Source: an uncultured Pseudomonadota bacterium
GTDB taxonomy: Bacteria; Myxococcota_A; UBA796; GCA-2862545
Direction of reading: 5' to 3'
DNA length: 64,000 nt
NCBI GenBank assembly: GCA_913061235.1
Contig: CAJXTB010000001.1
Span: 1 to 64,000, forward strand
How positions within the stretch are numbered: the first letter of the stretch is position 1; each line of letters begins with the position of its first letter. The notes beneath the pieces were generated by a model. The model had not been told where the DNA came from. It worked only from the letters and a program-made list of their open reading frames with translations, and ran no database searches. Shown here one piece after another: positions 16,233-25,624 of the stretch. The translations under genes and the position numbers were made by a program.

Positions 16233-17495
16233 ATGTCCACACTGTATCGAAGCCGCCGCGGCAACTACGCGACCATCGTGGCACTGCTGATGGCAGTCCT
16301 TCTCGGGTTCGCTTCGTTCTCGCTCGATTGGTTCCGAATCCGTGCTGCTGACCAGCAGATTCAGTACGCCGCGGATGCTGCAGCCCTCGCCGCCGTCATC
16401 GAGATGACCTACGGAGGCACACGAGGGGATGCCATCCAAATGGCGGACGCCATTCTGGAAGAGAACATTGTTGGTGAGGAGCGGGGCGGCATATCGGGGG
16501 CCTACACCTTCGGTCAGTACGACTGGGGAAATCCAGATCATGAAGCGGCCTGGAATGCCAATGCCGTGCCACCCAACGCCATCCGCGTCATCGCAGCGCG
16601 GAACAATTCGTCCGGTCGCGGCGAAGTTCCACTGTACCTAGCTCCAACATTCGGAGGACCAGACAGTGCCGCCGTTGTTGGTGATGCGGTCGCGGCAATC
16701 CGGGCCCGCGAGATCTGCCTTGTTTTAGACCTCACGGGGTCCTTCCTCGATGAGATGGATGACGCCCGTGCCGCCGTTTTGACCTTCCTGGATATTGTTG
16801 CCACTCAGGGCTCTCCTGGAGACCGAATCTGTATGGTTACCTTCACCGGTGGCGCTGAGCTGTACACGCCACTGACCTTGGTTGAAGGCAACTCTGACGA
16901 CATTGCGGATACCTGGGACAACCTAGACATCTGCAACTTCGGACCCGAGCACTGGCTGAAGGGATACTCGGGCTCGGGCTGGGCAAGTACATACGCTGCG
17001 TTCAACGCCGCCGTCCCGTGGGCGCGCGACCATCCAGATATGCTTGGCTGCAATGCTGGCAATGAGCTCATTCCAGGTTGGCCCGCAGACGGCGAGACCA
17101 ACGGAGCGGGCAATCAGCCATTTTGGTGGAGTAGCGGTACCAACCAATCCGCCGGTCTCACGACCGCCCGTCAGACTCTCGCGAACAGCGGCAATGACAC
17201 AGCTCGTAAGGTCATCGTCATCATCTCAGATGGTGAGCCGACCTGCGTAGGTGCCCCTCCATGCCAAGCCGACCGAACCGACAACGGCGTCTTCCAGAGC
17301 CAGCTCGCTCAAGACGCCAAAATGGTGGTGTTCTCGGTCTCGTTCAATTTCCCATTCAACGCCACCCAGTCGGCGTACATGGAGAGCTTGGCCACACCCG
17401 GGTCCAGCTACTTCTACGAGACACCGGCGAGCGAAGAGCTTCCAACCATTCTTGAAGCCATCGCACGGACCATCCCTACAGCGCTGGTGCAATGA
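16233..17495 (+). CDS. TadG-like pilus/surface protein with von Willebrand A domain
   Basis: The 420-residue protein starts with the TadG-type N-terminal segment (RRGNYATIVALLMAVLLGFA), a single membrane helix with AADAAALAAV just after it. From about residue 163 a von Willebrand factor A domain follows, with a MIDAS-like DLTGS and a later ISDGEP. TadG-type proteins sit at the inner membrane with the bulk outside and work with Tad pili or type II-like secretion. It is first in a three-gene set with TadE-like proteins; its stop overlaps the next start by 4 bp. No Tad ATPase or secretin lies in the window. The MIDAS is slightly non-standard (Thr instead of Ser). Confidence 0.8.
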   Translation: MSTLYRSRRGNYATIVALLMAVLLGFASFSLDWFRIRAADQQIQYAADAAALAAVIEMTYGGTRGDAIQMADAILEENIVGEERGGISGAYTFGQYDWGNPDHEAAWNANAVPPNAIRVIAARNNSSGRGEVPLYLAPTFGGPDSAAVVGDAVAAIRAREICLVLDLTGSFLDEMDDARAAVLTFLDIVATQGSPGDRICMVTFTGGAELYTPLTLVEGNSDDIADTWDNLDICNFGPEHWLKGYSGSGWASTYAAFNAAVPWARDHPDMLGCNAGNELIPGWPADGETNGAGNQPFWWSSGTNQSAGLTTARQTLANSGNDTARKVIVIISDGEPTCVGAPPCQADRTDNGVFQSQLAQDAKMVVFSVSFNFPFNATQSAYMESLATPGSSYFYETPASEELPTILEAIARTIPTALVQ

Positions 17496-17923
17496 TGAAG
17501 ATGGCCTCTCCCCGCAAGTCTCGTCGAGGCACAAACGCCATCGAGTTCGCGCTAACTGTCCCGCTATTTATCACGCTGATCATCGGCATCTTCGAGTTCG
17601 GATGGTTCTTCTGGCAGAAGTCAACTACGATTGATGCGGTTCGTCACGGGTGTCGTGAGGGCTCGCTGTATGCACAGGCTCCAACTGACGGTTCATTTGC
17701 CGCGACCGACGTTGCCTTCGATGAGATGACCAGCCGTCTAGCCACAACCAATCTGTGCAGCGGGTCTTGTGTACTGTCGGCGTACACCAGCGAAGTCGGT
17801 GCGACGGACTTCCTCTTCTGCAATGCAGAGGTGGAGTACCGTTCCCTCACCGGGTTCCTTCCATCCGCCCTCCTGCCTAGTCACAGCCGGGCCGAGTCAT
17901 TCGTTCGTTTGGAGGTCCAGTGA
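17492..17923 (+). CDS. TadE-like pseudopilin 1
   Basis: The 143-residue product has the TadE signature: a basic start, then RRGTNAIEFALTVPLFITLI with the conserved Glu inside a hydrophobic helix. A periplasmic part with Cys residues follows. TadE proteins are minor pilin-like proteins that may be cleaved by a prepilin peptidase before the Glu-containing helix. It overlaps the TadG-like gene by 4 bp (ATGA) and touches the next TadE-like gene, so the three form one translation-coupled operon. Confidence 0.8.
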   Translation: MMKMASPRKSRRGTNAIEFALTVPLFITLIIGIFEFGWFFWQKSTTIDAVRHGCREGSLYAQAPTDGSFAATDVAFDEMTSRLATTNLCSGSCVLSAYTSEVGATDFLFCNAEVEYRSLTGFLPSALLPSHSRAESFVRLEVQ

Positions 17924-18333
17924 TGTTCGGCTCACGCAGAGGCGCTAGCGCCGTCGAGTTCGCCTTGACCCTACCGATTGTGATCGTACTCGTTGCCATC
18001 ACCGTTGAGTGGGGATGGGTACTGTCGCAACAGGCGTGGATTCACGCCGCGGCTCGCGACTCCACACGGTTCGCGGTCGAGCTGGACCCGAACGACTTCG
18101 ACATTGAAGCGCAAGCCATCATCTCCGCCGGCGAGTGGCTAGACAGCTACCAGTTCGACTGTACGACCGTGCTGTGCGATGTCCGGTCGAGAGTAGGCGA
18201 CATCCGAGGACGGAACGCACTGACTGTCGCCATGGACATTGAGTACCAGCCCATCTTTGGACTCATTCCGGTGCCCGCCACCCTACACGGCGAGTCCACC
18301 TATCTCCTGAAGTATCAGGAAATCAACTTCTGA
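17923..18333 (+). CDS. TadE-like pseudopilin 2
   Basis: This 136-residue protein repeats the TadE pattern (RRGASAVEFALTLPIVIVLV, conserved Glu in the hydrophobic helix), with a short extracytoplasmic part that includes two Cys residues. I chose the ATG at 17923 because GGAGGT lies 6 bp before it; a GTG at 17920 is directly upstream. Start and preceding stop share the sequence TGATG. Its 3' end overlaps the convergent aminotransferase by 19 bp. Confidence 0.8.
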   Translation: MFGSRRGASAVEFALTLPIVIVLVAITVEWGWVLSQQAWIHAAARDSTRFAVELDPNDFDIEAQAIISAGEWLDSYQFDCTTVLCDVRSRVGDIRGRNALTVAMDIEYQPIFGLIPVPATLHGESTYLLKYQEINF

Positions 18334-19055
18334 CCGACGGGATCAAAGCCCGGCAGAGCGACTCCGTCCAGCTCGACAACCGGTGCCAGGTTTCGGGTTG
18401 CGGATGCAATGTACAGAGCATCCCAAGGTCCAGCCGAGGCAATCCGTTCCCGGACGACTGGAATTCCCAGCTCCACAGCATGCGCCACCAGGCCGGTCAC
18501 AGTCGTCGATGCCAAGATGCTTCCGTCTTCCGGAGCCGTGTACAAGACGCCACCAATGACAGCCAGGATACCGCTCGTTGTGCCCTCCCGGAAGAAGCCG
18601 TCGTCGTCGACGAGCAAGACTTCATCCACACCGGACTCACGCAGAGCAATGACCCAAGGCAAACGGCTGCCATGCTTGACCGCGCCGCCCAAGAAAGGCT
18701 CATGGCAGTACGGCCCACGGACCGCGCGGACAGGACGATGACGACGGGAGAGATCGAGGGCCTCGCCCCGGACCAGTCGGTGCCCTCCCCCAGTGAGGGT
18801 GATGCGGATGCGCGCTCCGTGTGCAAAGCGCTCCCCGACCCGCCTGATTTCACCTCGAAGGGTCTCAAAGGACGGCGGCTGGATGTGCGTGGCTGTGCAT
18901 CCGTGCGCCAAACGAGCCAGATGTAAGTCGAGGTCCGCACCAGGATATCCAAGCGTCTCAAAGACGGACCAGCCCAAGGTAACTGCGGGGTCGTCTGCCG
19001 GAATCCGTGCTTGTTCGCTCGGCATGCCAACACCATCAAGAATCGTCCAGGTCAT
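18315..19055 (-). CDS. Class IV aminotransferase (branched-chain/D-amino acid/ADC-lyase family)
   Basis: The 246-residue product is a fold-type IV PLP enzyme. It has DPAVTLGWSVFETL near the N terminus, a Lys in the GGAVKHGSRL segment as the likely Schiff-base residue, and VLLVDDDGFFREGTTSGI, the classic cofactor-phosphate segment. The family covers branched-chain aminotransferase, D-amino acid aminotransferase and 4-amino-4-deoxychorismate lyase (pabC). Shortness and a lone setting fit the lyase or D-amino acid type slightly better, but I cannot decide. Start is the ATG at 19055. It is divergent from the glutaryl-CoA-dehydrogenase-like gene, 109 bp away. Confidence 0.8.
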   Translation of the reverse strand: MTWTILDGVGMPSEQARIPADDPAVTLGWSVFETLGYPGADLDLHLARLAHGCTATHIQPPSFETLRGEIRRVGERFAHGARIRITLTGGGHRLVRGEALDLSRRHRPVRAVRGPYCHEPFLGGAVKHGSRLPWVIALRESGVDEVLLVDDDGFFREGTTSGILAVIGGVLYTAPEDGSILASTTVTGLVAHAVELGIPVVRERIASAGPWDALYIASATRNLAPVVELDGVALPGFDPVGQKLIS

Positions 19056-19164
19056 TCCACGCTCCCACGTCTTGCCCCTGTCTAACGACAAGCAGCCCTG
19101 CGATGCACAAGCAGGACGTTGCAACCCAACCGCGGTATACGGCCCGCCAGCGTGTGGAGAACCG

Positions 19165-20328
19165 ATGAAATTCGAAGGCCTAGACTTTTACGATATCGAT
19201 GGATTGCTCTCCGAGGACGAGCGCGGAGTACGCGACACCGTTCGCGAATGGAGCAATGAGCGGGTTCAGCCCATCATTGAGAAGCACTACGAAGCCGGGA
19301 CATTCCCGAGCGAGCTGGCCCCCGAGATGGGCGAGCTGGGATTCCTTGGCGCAAACCTCGAGGGCTACGGCTGCCCGGGGCTCAACAACGTCATGTACGG
19401 CCTGATCTGCCAAGAGCTGGAAGCCGGCGACAGCGCCATGCGCTCATTCGCATCCGTGCAGGGCTCCTTGGTCATGTTCCCCATCCATGCCTACGGGTCG
19501 GAAGCCCAGAAGGAAAAGTGGTTGCCCCGTCTGGCCTCGGGCCAAGCGATTGGTTGCTTCGGTCTCACCGAGCCCGACCACGGCAGCAACCCCGGCGGCA
19601 TGACGACCAAGGCTGTCGACAAGGGCAGCCACTACCTGCTCAATGGCGCCAAGATGTGGATCACAAACGGCACCGTCGCTGACGTCGCTGTTGTGTGGGC
19701 CAAGCTCGACGGCGTGGTTCGCGGGTTCATCGTAGAGAAGGGCATGGAGGGCTTCAGCGCTCCAGAGATGACCGGCAAGCTGTCGCTGCGAGCCAGCGTC
19801 ACCTCCGAGCTCGTCTTCCAAGACGTCGAGATTCCGAAGGAGAACATTCTTCCGGGCGTCACCGGCCTCAAGGGACCGCTTTCCTGCCTAAACAACGCTC
19901 GCTACGGCATCGCATGGGGCGCCTTGGGTGCCGCACAGGCCTGCTTCCAGAGCGCACGCGACTACTCGCTCAACCGCATCCAGTTCGACAAGCCCATTGC
20001 CAGCTTCCAGCTGATTCAGAACAAGCTTGCCTGGATGCTTCGCGAGATCACCAAGGGTCAGCTCTTGGCCTGGCGTCTGGCACACCTCAAGGATGCTGGC
20101 ACTCTGCACCATGAGCAAGTCAGCCTAGCCAAGATGAACAACGTCGACATCGCGCTGCAGATTGCACGCGTTGCTCGCGACATTCATGGCGCCAACGGTA
20201 TTTTGGGCGAATACCCGATCATGCGACACATGGCGAACTTGGAGTCGGTGTACACCTACGAAGGCACACACGACATCCACAACTTGGTCATTGGCCGCTG
20301 GATTACCGGAATCGCCGCCTTCGAGTAG
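19165..20328 (+). CDS. Acyl-CoA dehydrogenase, glutaryl-CoA dehydrogenase type
   Basis: The 387-residue protein closely follows glutaryl-CoA dehydrogenase: AMRSFASVQGSLVMFPI, FGLTEPDHGSNPGGM (FAD and substrate contact), KMWITNG, and the catalytic Glu in YEGTHDIHNLVIGR. The enzyme oxidises and decarboxylates glutaryl-CoA to crotonyl-CoA in lysine and tryptophan breakdown, feeding electrons to ETF. Close relatives act on other short acyl-CoAs, so the substrate is probable rather than certain. The ATG at 19165 has GGAGA 4 bp upstream. It stands alone, with its end 3 bp from a convergent gene. Confidence 0.88.
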   Translation: MKFEGLDFYDIDGLLSEDERGVRDTVREWSNERVQPIIEKHYEAGTFPSELAPEMGELGFLGANLEGYGCPGLNNVMYGLICQELEAGDSAMRSFASVQGSLVMFPIHAYGSEAQKEKWLPRLASGQAIGCFGLTEPDHGSNPGGMTTKAVDKGSHYLLNGAKMWITNGTVADVAVVWAKLDGVVRGFIVEKGMEGFSAPEMTGKLSLRASVTSELVFQDVEIPKENILPGVTGLKGPLSCLNNARYGIAWGALGAAQACFQSARDYSLNRIQFDKPIASFQLIQNKLAWMLREITKGQLLAWRLAHLKDAGTLHHEQVSLAKMNNVDIALQIARVARDIHGANGILGEYPIMRHMANLESVYTYEGTHDIHNLVIGRWITGIAAFE

Positions 20329-20331
20329 AGC

Positions 20332-20853
20332 CTACGGGTTCACCACAGGCGAGTCTGCATGGCAGCTCTGACAGGTCTCTAAGACCTGTTGGGCTGCCAT
20401 TTTCGCTGAGTCCGCCTGAGCAGCAGCAACGACCTGTGCCAGTGGATGGGACGACTCCCCTATCGGTGTGCCCCAGACCAATGCGTAGAGCGCCCAAGCG
20501 GCTCCGTCAGCGTGCGCGGCACTGTCAGGACGTTGCGCGGGGCGTACGTCTCGGGCGACATGACACTCCCCACAGCCTTCAGACACGGCAACCAGTCCCA
20601 TCGCGCGTTCGTCTGCCGTCATGGCCACGCGCAGAAAGCCCAGTCCCGCGCCAGTAGTCTCACTCGCCCCGCCGTCCCCGTCGTCATCTGGACCGAGCAG
20701 GTTGTCACTCCACTGCGCCACAGCCGGTACGTCATTGCGAACGACCGCATCGATCAGCGGTCGGTATCCAGCCACATGCGACACAACTGCAGGCGGTTCA
20801 GGCGCACAGGTACAGCCCGCCAGTCCGATCAGTAGCCCGACAACAATGCGCAA
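20332..20853 (-). CDS. Cytochrome c-like lipoprotein
   Basis: The 173-residue product has a very short lipoprotein signal (MRIVVGLLIGLAGC). Two heme c sites follow, CGECH in the middle and CQSCH near the C terminus, so it should be a membrane-anchored periplasmic electron carrier, perhaps a di-heme of the cytochrome c552/c-prime kind. I chose a TTG start at 20853 because GAGGAGG lies 5 bp upstream and the lipobox follows at the right distance; an in-frame ATG at 20898 would give an odd 29-residue n-region. It is divergent from the sensor kinase gene 30 bp away. Confidence 0.75.
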   Translation of the reverse strand: MRIVVGLLIGLAGCTCAPEPPAVVSHVAGYRPLIDAVVRNDVPAVAQWSDNLLGPDDDGDGGASETTGAGLGFLRVAMTADERAMGLVAVSEGCGECHVARDVRPAQRPDSAAHADGAAWALYALVWGTPIGESSHPLAQVVAAAQADSAKMAAQQVLETCQSCHADSPVVNP

Positions 20854-20883
20854 ATCGCCTCCTCGGGTGATGATGCCCCACCA

Positions 20884-22959
20884 ATGGCTTCTGGACACGA
20901 CTCACTCCCTATCCGCCTACTCGCACGGCTCCTTGCCCGCGGTGGTAGCGAGGTGCGTGCACGACAGCAGCTTCGCGAATTGTCGGGTGTGTTGCAGATC
21001 AATGCCTTGCTTGCAGCCACGGTGCTTCTACCCGCCGCTCTGATGGCCTGGTTTGCGCTGACCACCATTCAGTCCGAAGTCGCGTTGGTCGACGCCGACC
21101 TCAAGCAGCGCGCGGACGCCGTGATCACGCACACATCGGAGACGATGGAGAGCATGCTTGGGACGTTTGAGGATCGAGCGCTAGAGCGACTCGCCGTTGG
21201 CCAAGCCACCGACACCAACTTGGCCCAGCTATCGCCGTACCTGTTGGGCTCCTTTCGCTACGACTCGACCGGACAGCTCGCTTCCCCGTTCGAACTGCCC
21301 GTGTCCGAGCCTCCTGTAGAGGCCACCCCCGCTTTCCGCAGCGCATGGAAACGAGCCGTACAGCTCGACCGGTCGGAAGAGTACTCAGACGCGGCCTGGG
21401 CGTTCAGAATCGCTGGCGAGGTCGCACAGTCGCCGAGTCTGATTGCAGAAGCGACCCTTGGACGCGCGCGTAGCCAGTTCCGCATGGGCGACCCCGACGC
21501 CGCAACACGCACTCTGGCCGAGGTCTCCGCCACAGCAAGCGGACTGCGCGACCGGACCGGCTACCGCATCTCCGACCTCATCGACCTTCAGCGGGCAGAC
21601 CTGGCTCGACTGGAGTCACAAGGCGCAGAGAGCACCGCCTACGTAGACTTGGTGAACGACCTACTCGCAGCCCGATGGGTCATTGGACGCCCCAACGAAG
21701 CCTCCGTCGCAAGACGCGCGCTCACCAGAGTCGAACAGGTCGCCGACTCCGACTGGGTGGGACGCCAGCGCACGCGACTCAACGAACGCACTCGGCAGCT
21801 GTACTGGGCCGAAATCCTCATTCAGGAATTGGAGCTGTTCCGCGGGACCGCTCGCCGGGCAGACAACGAAGAGTTTCGCTACGTACTTGGAAACGAGACC
21901 GGTGCATTGTGGGCGACCATCGACCGCGGGGACAACCGCTACGCATTCGCCTTCGACTTGCCCGAGATCATCATGGAACTGAGCGGCGAAGTAGCAAACG
22001 TCACCGCTCTCGACCCTGACATCAACGCGAGCTTGGTCCTTCCCGGTGAGCTACGCCCGAACAACGCTATCGACGGTCGCAGCTTGGCACCACGCATGCC
22101 GCAGGTGAGCGTGGTCATCACCCCGAGCGACCCCGAGCTGGTGACTACCCGCAAGCGTAAGCGGCGCCAGAGTCGCCTGCTGATCTTGTTCGCGGCCGTC
22201 TGTACCAGCCTGTTGGGGTTGACCGTGTCCATTCGCCTTGTGCGGACCGTCACCGCCTCGGCACGCATGAAGACCGACTTCGCCGCCAACGTCTCCCACG
22301 AGCTCCGCTCGCCAATCACCCAGATCCGACTCAAGGCAGAAGCACTACAGCTCGACTTACTCGTAGGCCCCGAGAAAGACCGCGCCTACGAAGTCATCGT
22401 ACGAGAGAGCGAGCGCCTGTCCCGGCTCGTCGACAACGTGCTCGACTTCGCCGCCATTGAAGCGGGGGCCAAGAGCTACACCTTCCGCGTCGAAGACATT
22501 GGTGACATTCTAGCCAAGTCCGTGCGCAGTGAATCGCAGCAGCTCGAGGCGGCAGGTCTAGATATCGAGCTGGATATTGCCAGCAATCTCCCAATGGTCC
22601 GAGTCGATCGGGACGCGATTGGTCAGGTGGTCACCAACCTGCTGTCCAATGCTGCCAAATACGGTGCAGCGGGTGGCTGGGTCGGCATTACTGCCCGTCG
22701 CACCCCGAAAGCCGTCCAGTTCATTGTGGCGGACAAGGGCATGGGAATCTCTCCCGAGGACCTCGACCAACTCTTTGTTCACTTCTTCCGGAGTGAAGAT
22801 GCCGATGTACGCAAACAAAAAGGCACAGGAATTGGCCTTTCTATCGTGCGCTACATCGTCGAAGCTCACGGTGGCGAGATACGGGCGGACAGCACCCGGG
22901 GAATCGGGACACGGTTCATCGTTACTCTGCCGCTCACAGCGGCCTTGTCTGGAGTCTAA
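20884..22959 (+). CDS. Sensor histidine kinase with TPR-like extracytoplasmic region
   Basis: The 691-residue protein has a transmembrane helix near residues 38-60. A large outside region of about 370 residues follows, part of it TPR-like helices (around 155-200), then a second helix near 430. The kinase core comes next: H-box FAANVSHELRSP with His472, N-box QVVTNLLSNAAKYG, G1 DKGMGIS, and G2 GTGIGLSIVRYIVEAHGG. It autophosphorylates and passes phosphate to the regulator encoded 3 bp downstream. There is no clear HAMP domain. The presence of TPR-like repeats in the sensor suggests it reads a protein partner, possibly the secreted protein two genes down. Confidence 0.92.
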   Translation: MASGHDSLPIRLLARLLARGGSEVRARQQLRELSGVLQINALLAATVLLPAALMAWFALTTIQSEVALVDADLKQRADAVITHTSETMESMLGTFEDRALERLAVGQATDTNLAQLSPYLLGSFRYDSTGQLASPFELPVSEPPVEATPAFRSAWKRAVQLDRSEEYSDAAWAFRIAGEVAQSPSLIAEATLGRARSQFRMGDPDAATRTLAEVSATASGLRDRTGYRISDLIDLQRADLARLESQGAESTAYVDLVNDLLAARWVIGRPNEASVARRALTRVEQVADSDWVGRQRTRLNERTRQLYWAEILIQELELFRGTARRADNEEFRYVLGNETGALWATIDRGDNRYAFAFDLPEIIMELSGEVANVTALDPDINASLVLPGELRPNNAIDGRSLAPRMPQVSVVITPSDPELVTTRKRKRRQSRLLILFAAVCTSLLGLTVSIRLVRTVTASARMKTDFAANVSHELRSPITQIRLKAEALQLDLLVGPEKDRAYEVIVRESERLSRLVDNVLDFAAIEAGAKSYTFRVEDIGDILAKSVRSESQQLEAAGLDIELDIASNLPMVRVDRDAIGQVVTNLLSNAAKYGAAGGWVGITARRTPKAVQFIVADKGMGISPEDLDQLFVHFFRSEDADVRKQKGTGIGLSIVRYIVEAHGGEIRADSTRGIGTRFIVTLPLTAALSGV

Positions 22960-22962
22960 AGC

Positions 22963-23661
22963 ATGGCACGCATTTTGTTCGTCGAAGATGAGACCGAGGT
23001 CTCCGAGACCCTCGACCGCTTTTTCAAGCGCGAAGGGTACGACGTGTACACGGCGGATTGCCACAGCAAGGCGAAGGACCTAGCCACTCGCTTCCCGCCA
23101 GACGTGCTCGTGCTCGACGTCATGCTCAATCATGGCCCCGAGCCCGAGTTTGACGGCTTTGATGTCTGCAAGACCCTGCGCGACGGCGGCTACACCGGAC
23201 CGGTCATCTTCGTGACCGCACGGACCATGGAAGAAGACAAGCTTCGCGGCTTCGAGCTGGGTGCTGACGACTACGTCACCAAGCCCTTCTCCATGTTGGA
23301 GCTCAAAGCCCGCGTGGGTGCAATCCTCAATCGGGTCGGTGGCGTCCGCTCCATCTACCGGTTCGGAACCACCGAAGTTGACCTAGACAACTACGTCATT
23401 CGTCACGATGACGGCGCGGAAGAACGCCTGTCGAACCGTGAACAGGAGCTGTTGCGCTACCTGATCGAACATCGGGACAAGGTGCTGCCGCGCGAAGAGC
23501 TGCTCACGGGCATCTGGAAGTACTCGCCCAACGTCACCACGCGCACCGTGGACACCCACATTCTCAACGTGCGTAAGAAGCTCCGTGACGACGCCACACA
23601 CCCACGGTTCATCGAGACCATGCACGGCGTGGGCTACAAGTTTGTAGGTCGCGAGGGATGA
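22963..23661 (+). CDS. OmpR-type response regulator
   Basis: The 232-residue protein has a receiver domain (acidic pair near residue 8-11, phospho-acceptor Asp52 in LVLDVML, Thr85, Lys107) and a C-terminal winged helix (SNREQELLRYLIEH, then TRTVDTHILNVRKKL). It should bind DNA as a dimer when phosphorylated by the adjacent kinase. The loop after Asp52 is longer than usual: NHGPEPEFDGFDV replaces the common PGMDGFEV, an extra 5-6 residues next to the active site. Its stop overlaps the next start by 4 bp. Confidence 0.95.
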   Translation: MARILFVEDETEVSETLDRFFKREGYDVYTADCHSKAKDLATRFPPDVLVLDVMLNHGPEPEFDGFDVCKTLRDGGYTGPVIFVTARTMEEDKLRGFELGADDYVTKPFSMLELKARVGAILNRVGGVRSIYRFGTTEVDLDNYVIRHDDGAEERLSNREQELLRYLIEHRDKVLPREELLTGIWKYSPNVTTRTVDTHILNVRKKLRDDATHPRFIETMHGVGYKFVGREG

Positions 23662-24473
23662 TTGCGCTCCTCCTGGCACTGCTCTCGCCAGCACACGCTG
23701 ACGAGATCGACGCCTGGATCGAGCTGTACGACGGAATCCTGGCAGAAGCAGCCGACAACGACGTCGACGAAGCGGTTCGCACCTACCAGGGCCTCACCCG
23801 AACACTCGCAGCAGACGAGCCCGTGCGCGGGGTCGCACTGTACTGGCTCGGACGTGCCCTAGAGAGCGACGACGACACAGATGGCGCCCGTTACGCACTA
23901 CGCGAGTGTGTTCGCGCCGGAAACGCCCGTACCCGTTGTTTGGACCTCCTCGGCCGCATTGAGCTGGAGAGCGCTGCGGTTCGTCGCGTACCAACGGTCT
24001 GGGACCTCGAAGACGGTCAGCATGGGTTTATCCATCCATGGGTCTACGCCGACAAAGGCAGCATCCGTCTAGGCAGTGGGGACACCACCCACAAAGATGT
24101 GTTGGTCTGGGCCACTCGGGTCAGCCCAGACCTCGATGACCAGCTTCTTCTCGGGTTCACAACCCCCGCTCCAGGGCCCAATGGTGTGCGCATGACCATG
24201 CGGCCAATGCGGCAGGACTGGGCACTGCGCGTAGTGGCGTTTGACGTGCACAACAACCAGTACGTCGCCACGCTCAATGGCGGCATCATCACCGCACAAC
24301 CCGGACGGTGGACACCGGTGAACATCGACTTGTCCGCTTTTCAGGCACTTGAAGGAACCGGCCGACTGCGCTCGTCGGAGCTTGACCACATCGTCCTACA
24401 AGACGTCAGCGCGTTTCAGGGAACCCCGAGTGGCCCAAACGAGCTGTGGCTCGCAGATATTCGCGTCTACTGA
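23658..24473 (+). CDS. Secreted protein coupled to the two-component system
   Basis: The 271-residue product has a short signal peptide ([14 protein letters not shown]). A helical first half with TPR-like character covers about residues 18-105. A beta-rich second half from about 120 ([19 protein letters not shown] and on) looks like a jelly-roll carbohydrate-binding module. Its ATG overlaps the stop of the response regulator (ATGA), so it is made together with the kinase and regulator and may be their ligand-binding partner; that role is inference. The 3' end overlaps lysC by 7 bp in convergent orientation. Confidence 0.6.
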   Translation: MIALLLALLSPAHADEIDAWIELYDGILAEAADNDVDEAVRTYQGLTRTLAADEPVRGVALYWLGRALESDDDTDGARYALRECVRAGNARTRCLDLLGRIELESAAVRRVPTVWDLEDGQHGFIHPWVYADKGSIRLGSGDTTHKDVLVWATRVSPDLDDQLLLGFTTPAPGPNGVRMTMRPMRQDWALRVVAFDVHNNQYVATLNGGIITAQPGRWTPVNIDLSAFQALEGTGRLRSSELDHIVLQDVSAFQGTPSGPNELWLADIRVY

Positions 24474-25576
24474 CACAGCGCGTGCGCTGCGCGAACGGCG
24501 CCATCGAGCTGGTCCGGACGAACCTCCCACCACGCTGCATCGCCCGCAGCACCACAGGCTGTCGGCTCAAACGGCGCCAGCAGGTCTTCTAGATCGGCAA
24601 TCACCGAGAGCCGCGCCCCGAGTCCAGACCCAACAACGGTGACCACCCCAACCTCAAGGGTCTCTCCGAGTGCCGGCAACGCTCCGTGGGCATTTCGCAG
24701 GTCGAGCCACAGCGTGCTTCCCTGGCGACGACGAACCCGAGTACCCGCTTGTTCGAGAGCCTGACTCGATTGACGAAGAGGCCCTGAACAACGCAGTCTT
24801 AGAAGGGTGTCTCCCGTGACAGCGACAGGTCCCGTACGGGGTTGTGGATGGGTCGTGAGACGGGTTCCTGCACCCGGGCCGAACGTGGATACCGCCTGGA
24901 GCACCACACCCTTGTCTCGGGCGAACTGAAGCGCGTCTTCAAACAAGACCTTTGCCCCACCACGTGCCAAGGCAACGCCTTCGTCCAGAGACATGGCGTC
25001 GACCCTGGCGGCTGCCTGAACAATGCGAGGGTCCGCAGACCACACACCGTCCACATCAGAGCAGATCTCACAGTGTTCTGCACCCAGCGCGGCGGCGAGA
25101 ACAACCGCCGTTGTATCCGAGCCACCGCGGCCGAGTGTGGTGACCTCACGCTCCCGAGACACCCCTTGGAAGCCAGCCACAATCGCGACTTCGCCTTGAT
25201 CAAGCACCTGCTGCAGTCGGGACGGCCGCACTTCAACGACCTTGGCATCCGCGTGTGCTTCGTTGGTCACGATGCCGGACTGCGACCCCGTAAGCGATCG
25301 AGCCGGAACTCCACGCTCAATCAAGGCCATTGCCAATACCGACATTGTGATGCGCTCACCCACGCTCACCAACATGTCCAGCTCGCGCCGACTCGGGCTT
25401 GCGCTGACGGACCGGGCAAGGGCCAACAGCTCGTTTGTGGTGTTTCCCATTGCCGAACAGACGACCACAACCTGGTGTCCATCCGCCACTGTTGCCGCGA
25501 TTCGCTCAGCGACGCGGTGGATGCGGTCCAGGTCAGCCACTGACGACCCACCGTACTTTTGAACCCGTATGGCCAC
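24467..25576 (-). CDS. lysC: Aspartate kinase
   Basis: The 369-residue enzyme phosphorylates aspartate, the first step towards lysine, threonine, methionine and diaminopimelate. KYGGSS sits at residues 7-12, [15 protein letters not shown] follows, then SVGERITMS, and [12 protein letters not shown], all diagnostic for the family. The C-terminal regulatory region (from about 250) is short and its ACT repeats are poorly conserved, so feedback control may differ from the standard type. It starts with GTG at 25576 next to the KYGGSS motif and has GGGGCAG upstream. The same frame stays open far upstream, antisense to pssA, which I consider non-coding. Confidence 0.92.
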   Translation of the reverse strand: MAIRVQKYGGSSVADLDRIHRVAERIAATVADGHQVVVVCSAMGNTTNELLALARSVSASPSRRELDMLVSVGERITMSVLAMALIERGVPARSLTGSQSGIVTNEAHADAKVVEVRPSRLQQVLDQGEVAIVAGFQGVSREREVTTLGRGGSDTTAVVLAAALGAEHCEICSDVDGVWSADPRIVQAAARVDAMSLDEGVALARGGAKVLFEDALQFARDKGVVLQAVSTFGPGAGTRLTTHPQPRTGPVAVTGDTLLRLRCSGPLRQSSQALEQAGTRVRRRQGSTLWLDLRNAHGALPALGETLEVGVVTVVGSGLGARLSVIADLEDLLAPFEPTACGAAGDAAWWEVRPDQLDGAVRAAHALCQ

Positions 25577-25624
25577 AATCTGCCCCAATGAATCGTTTGC
25601 AACGAAAGTACCTGACGACTTATC

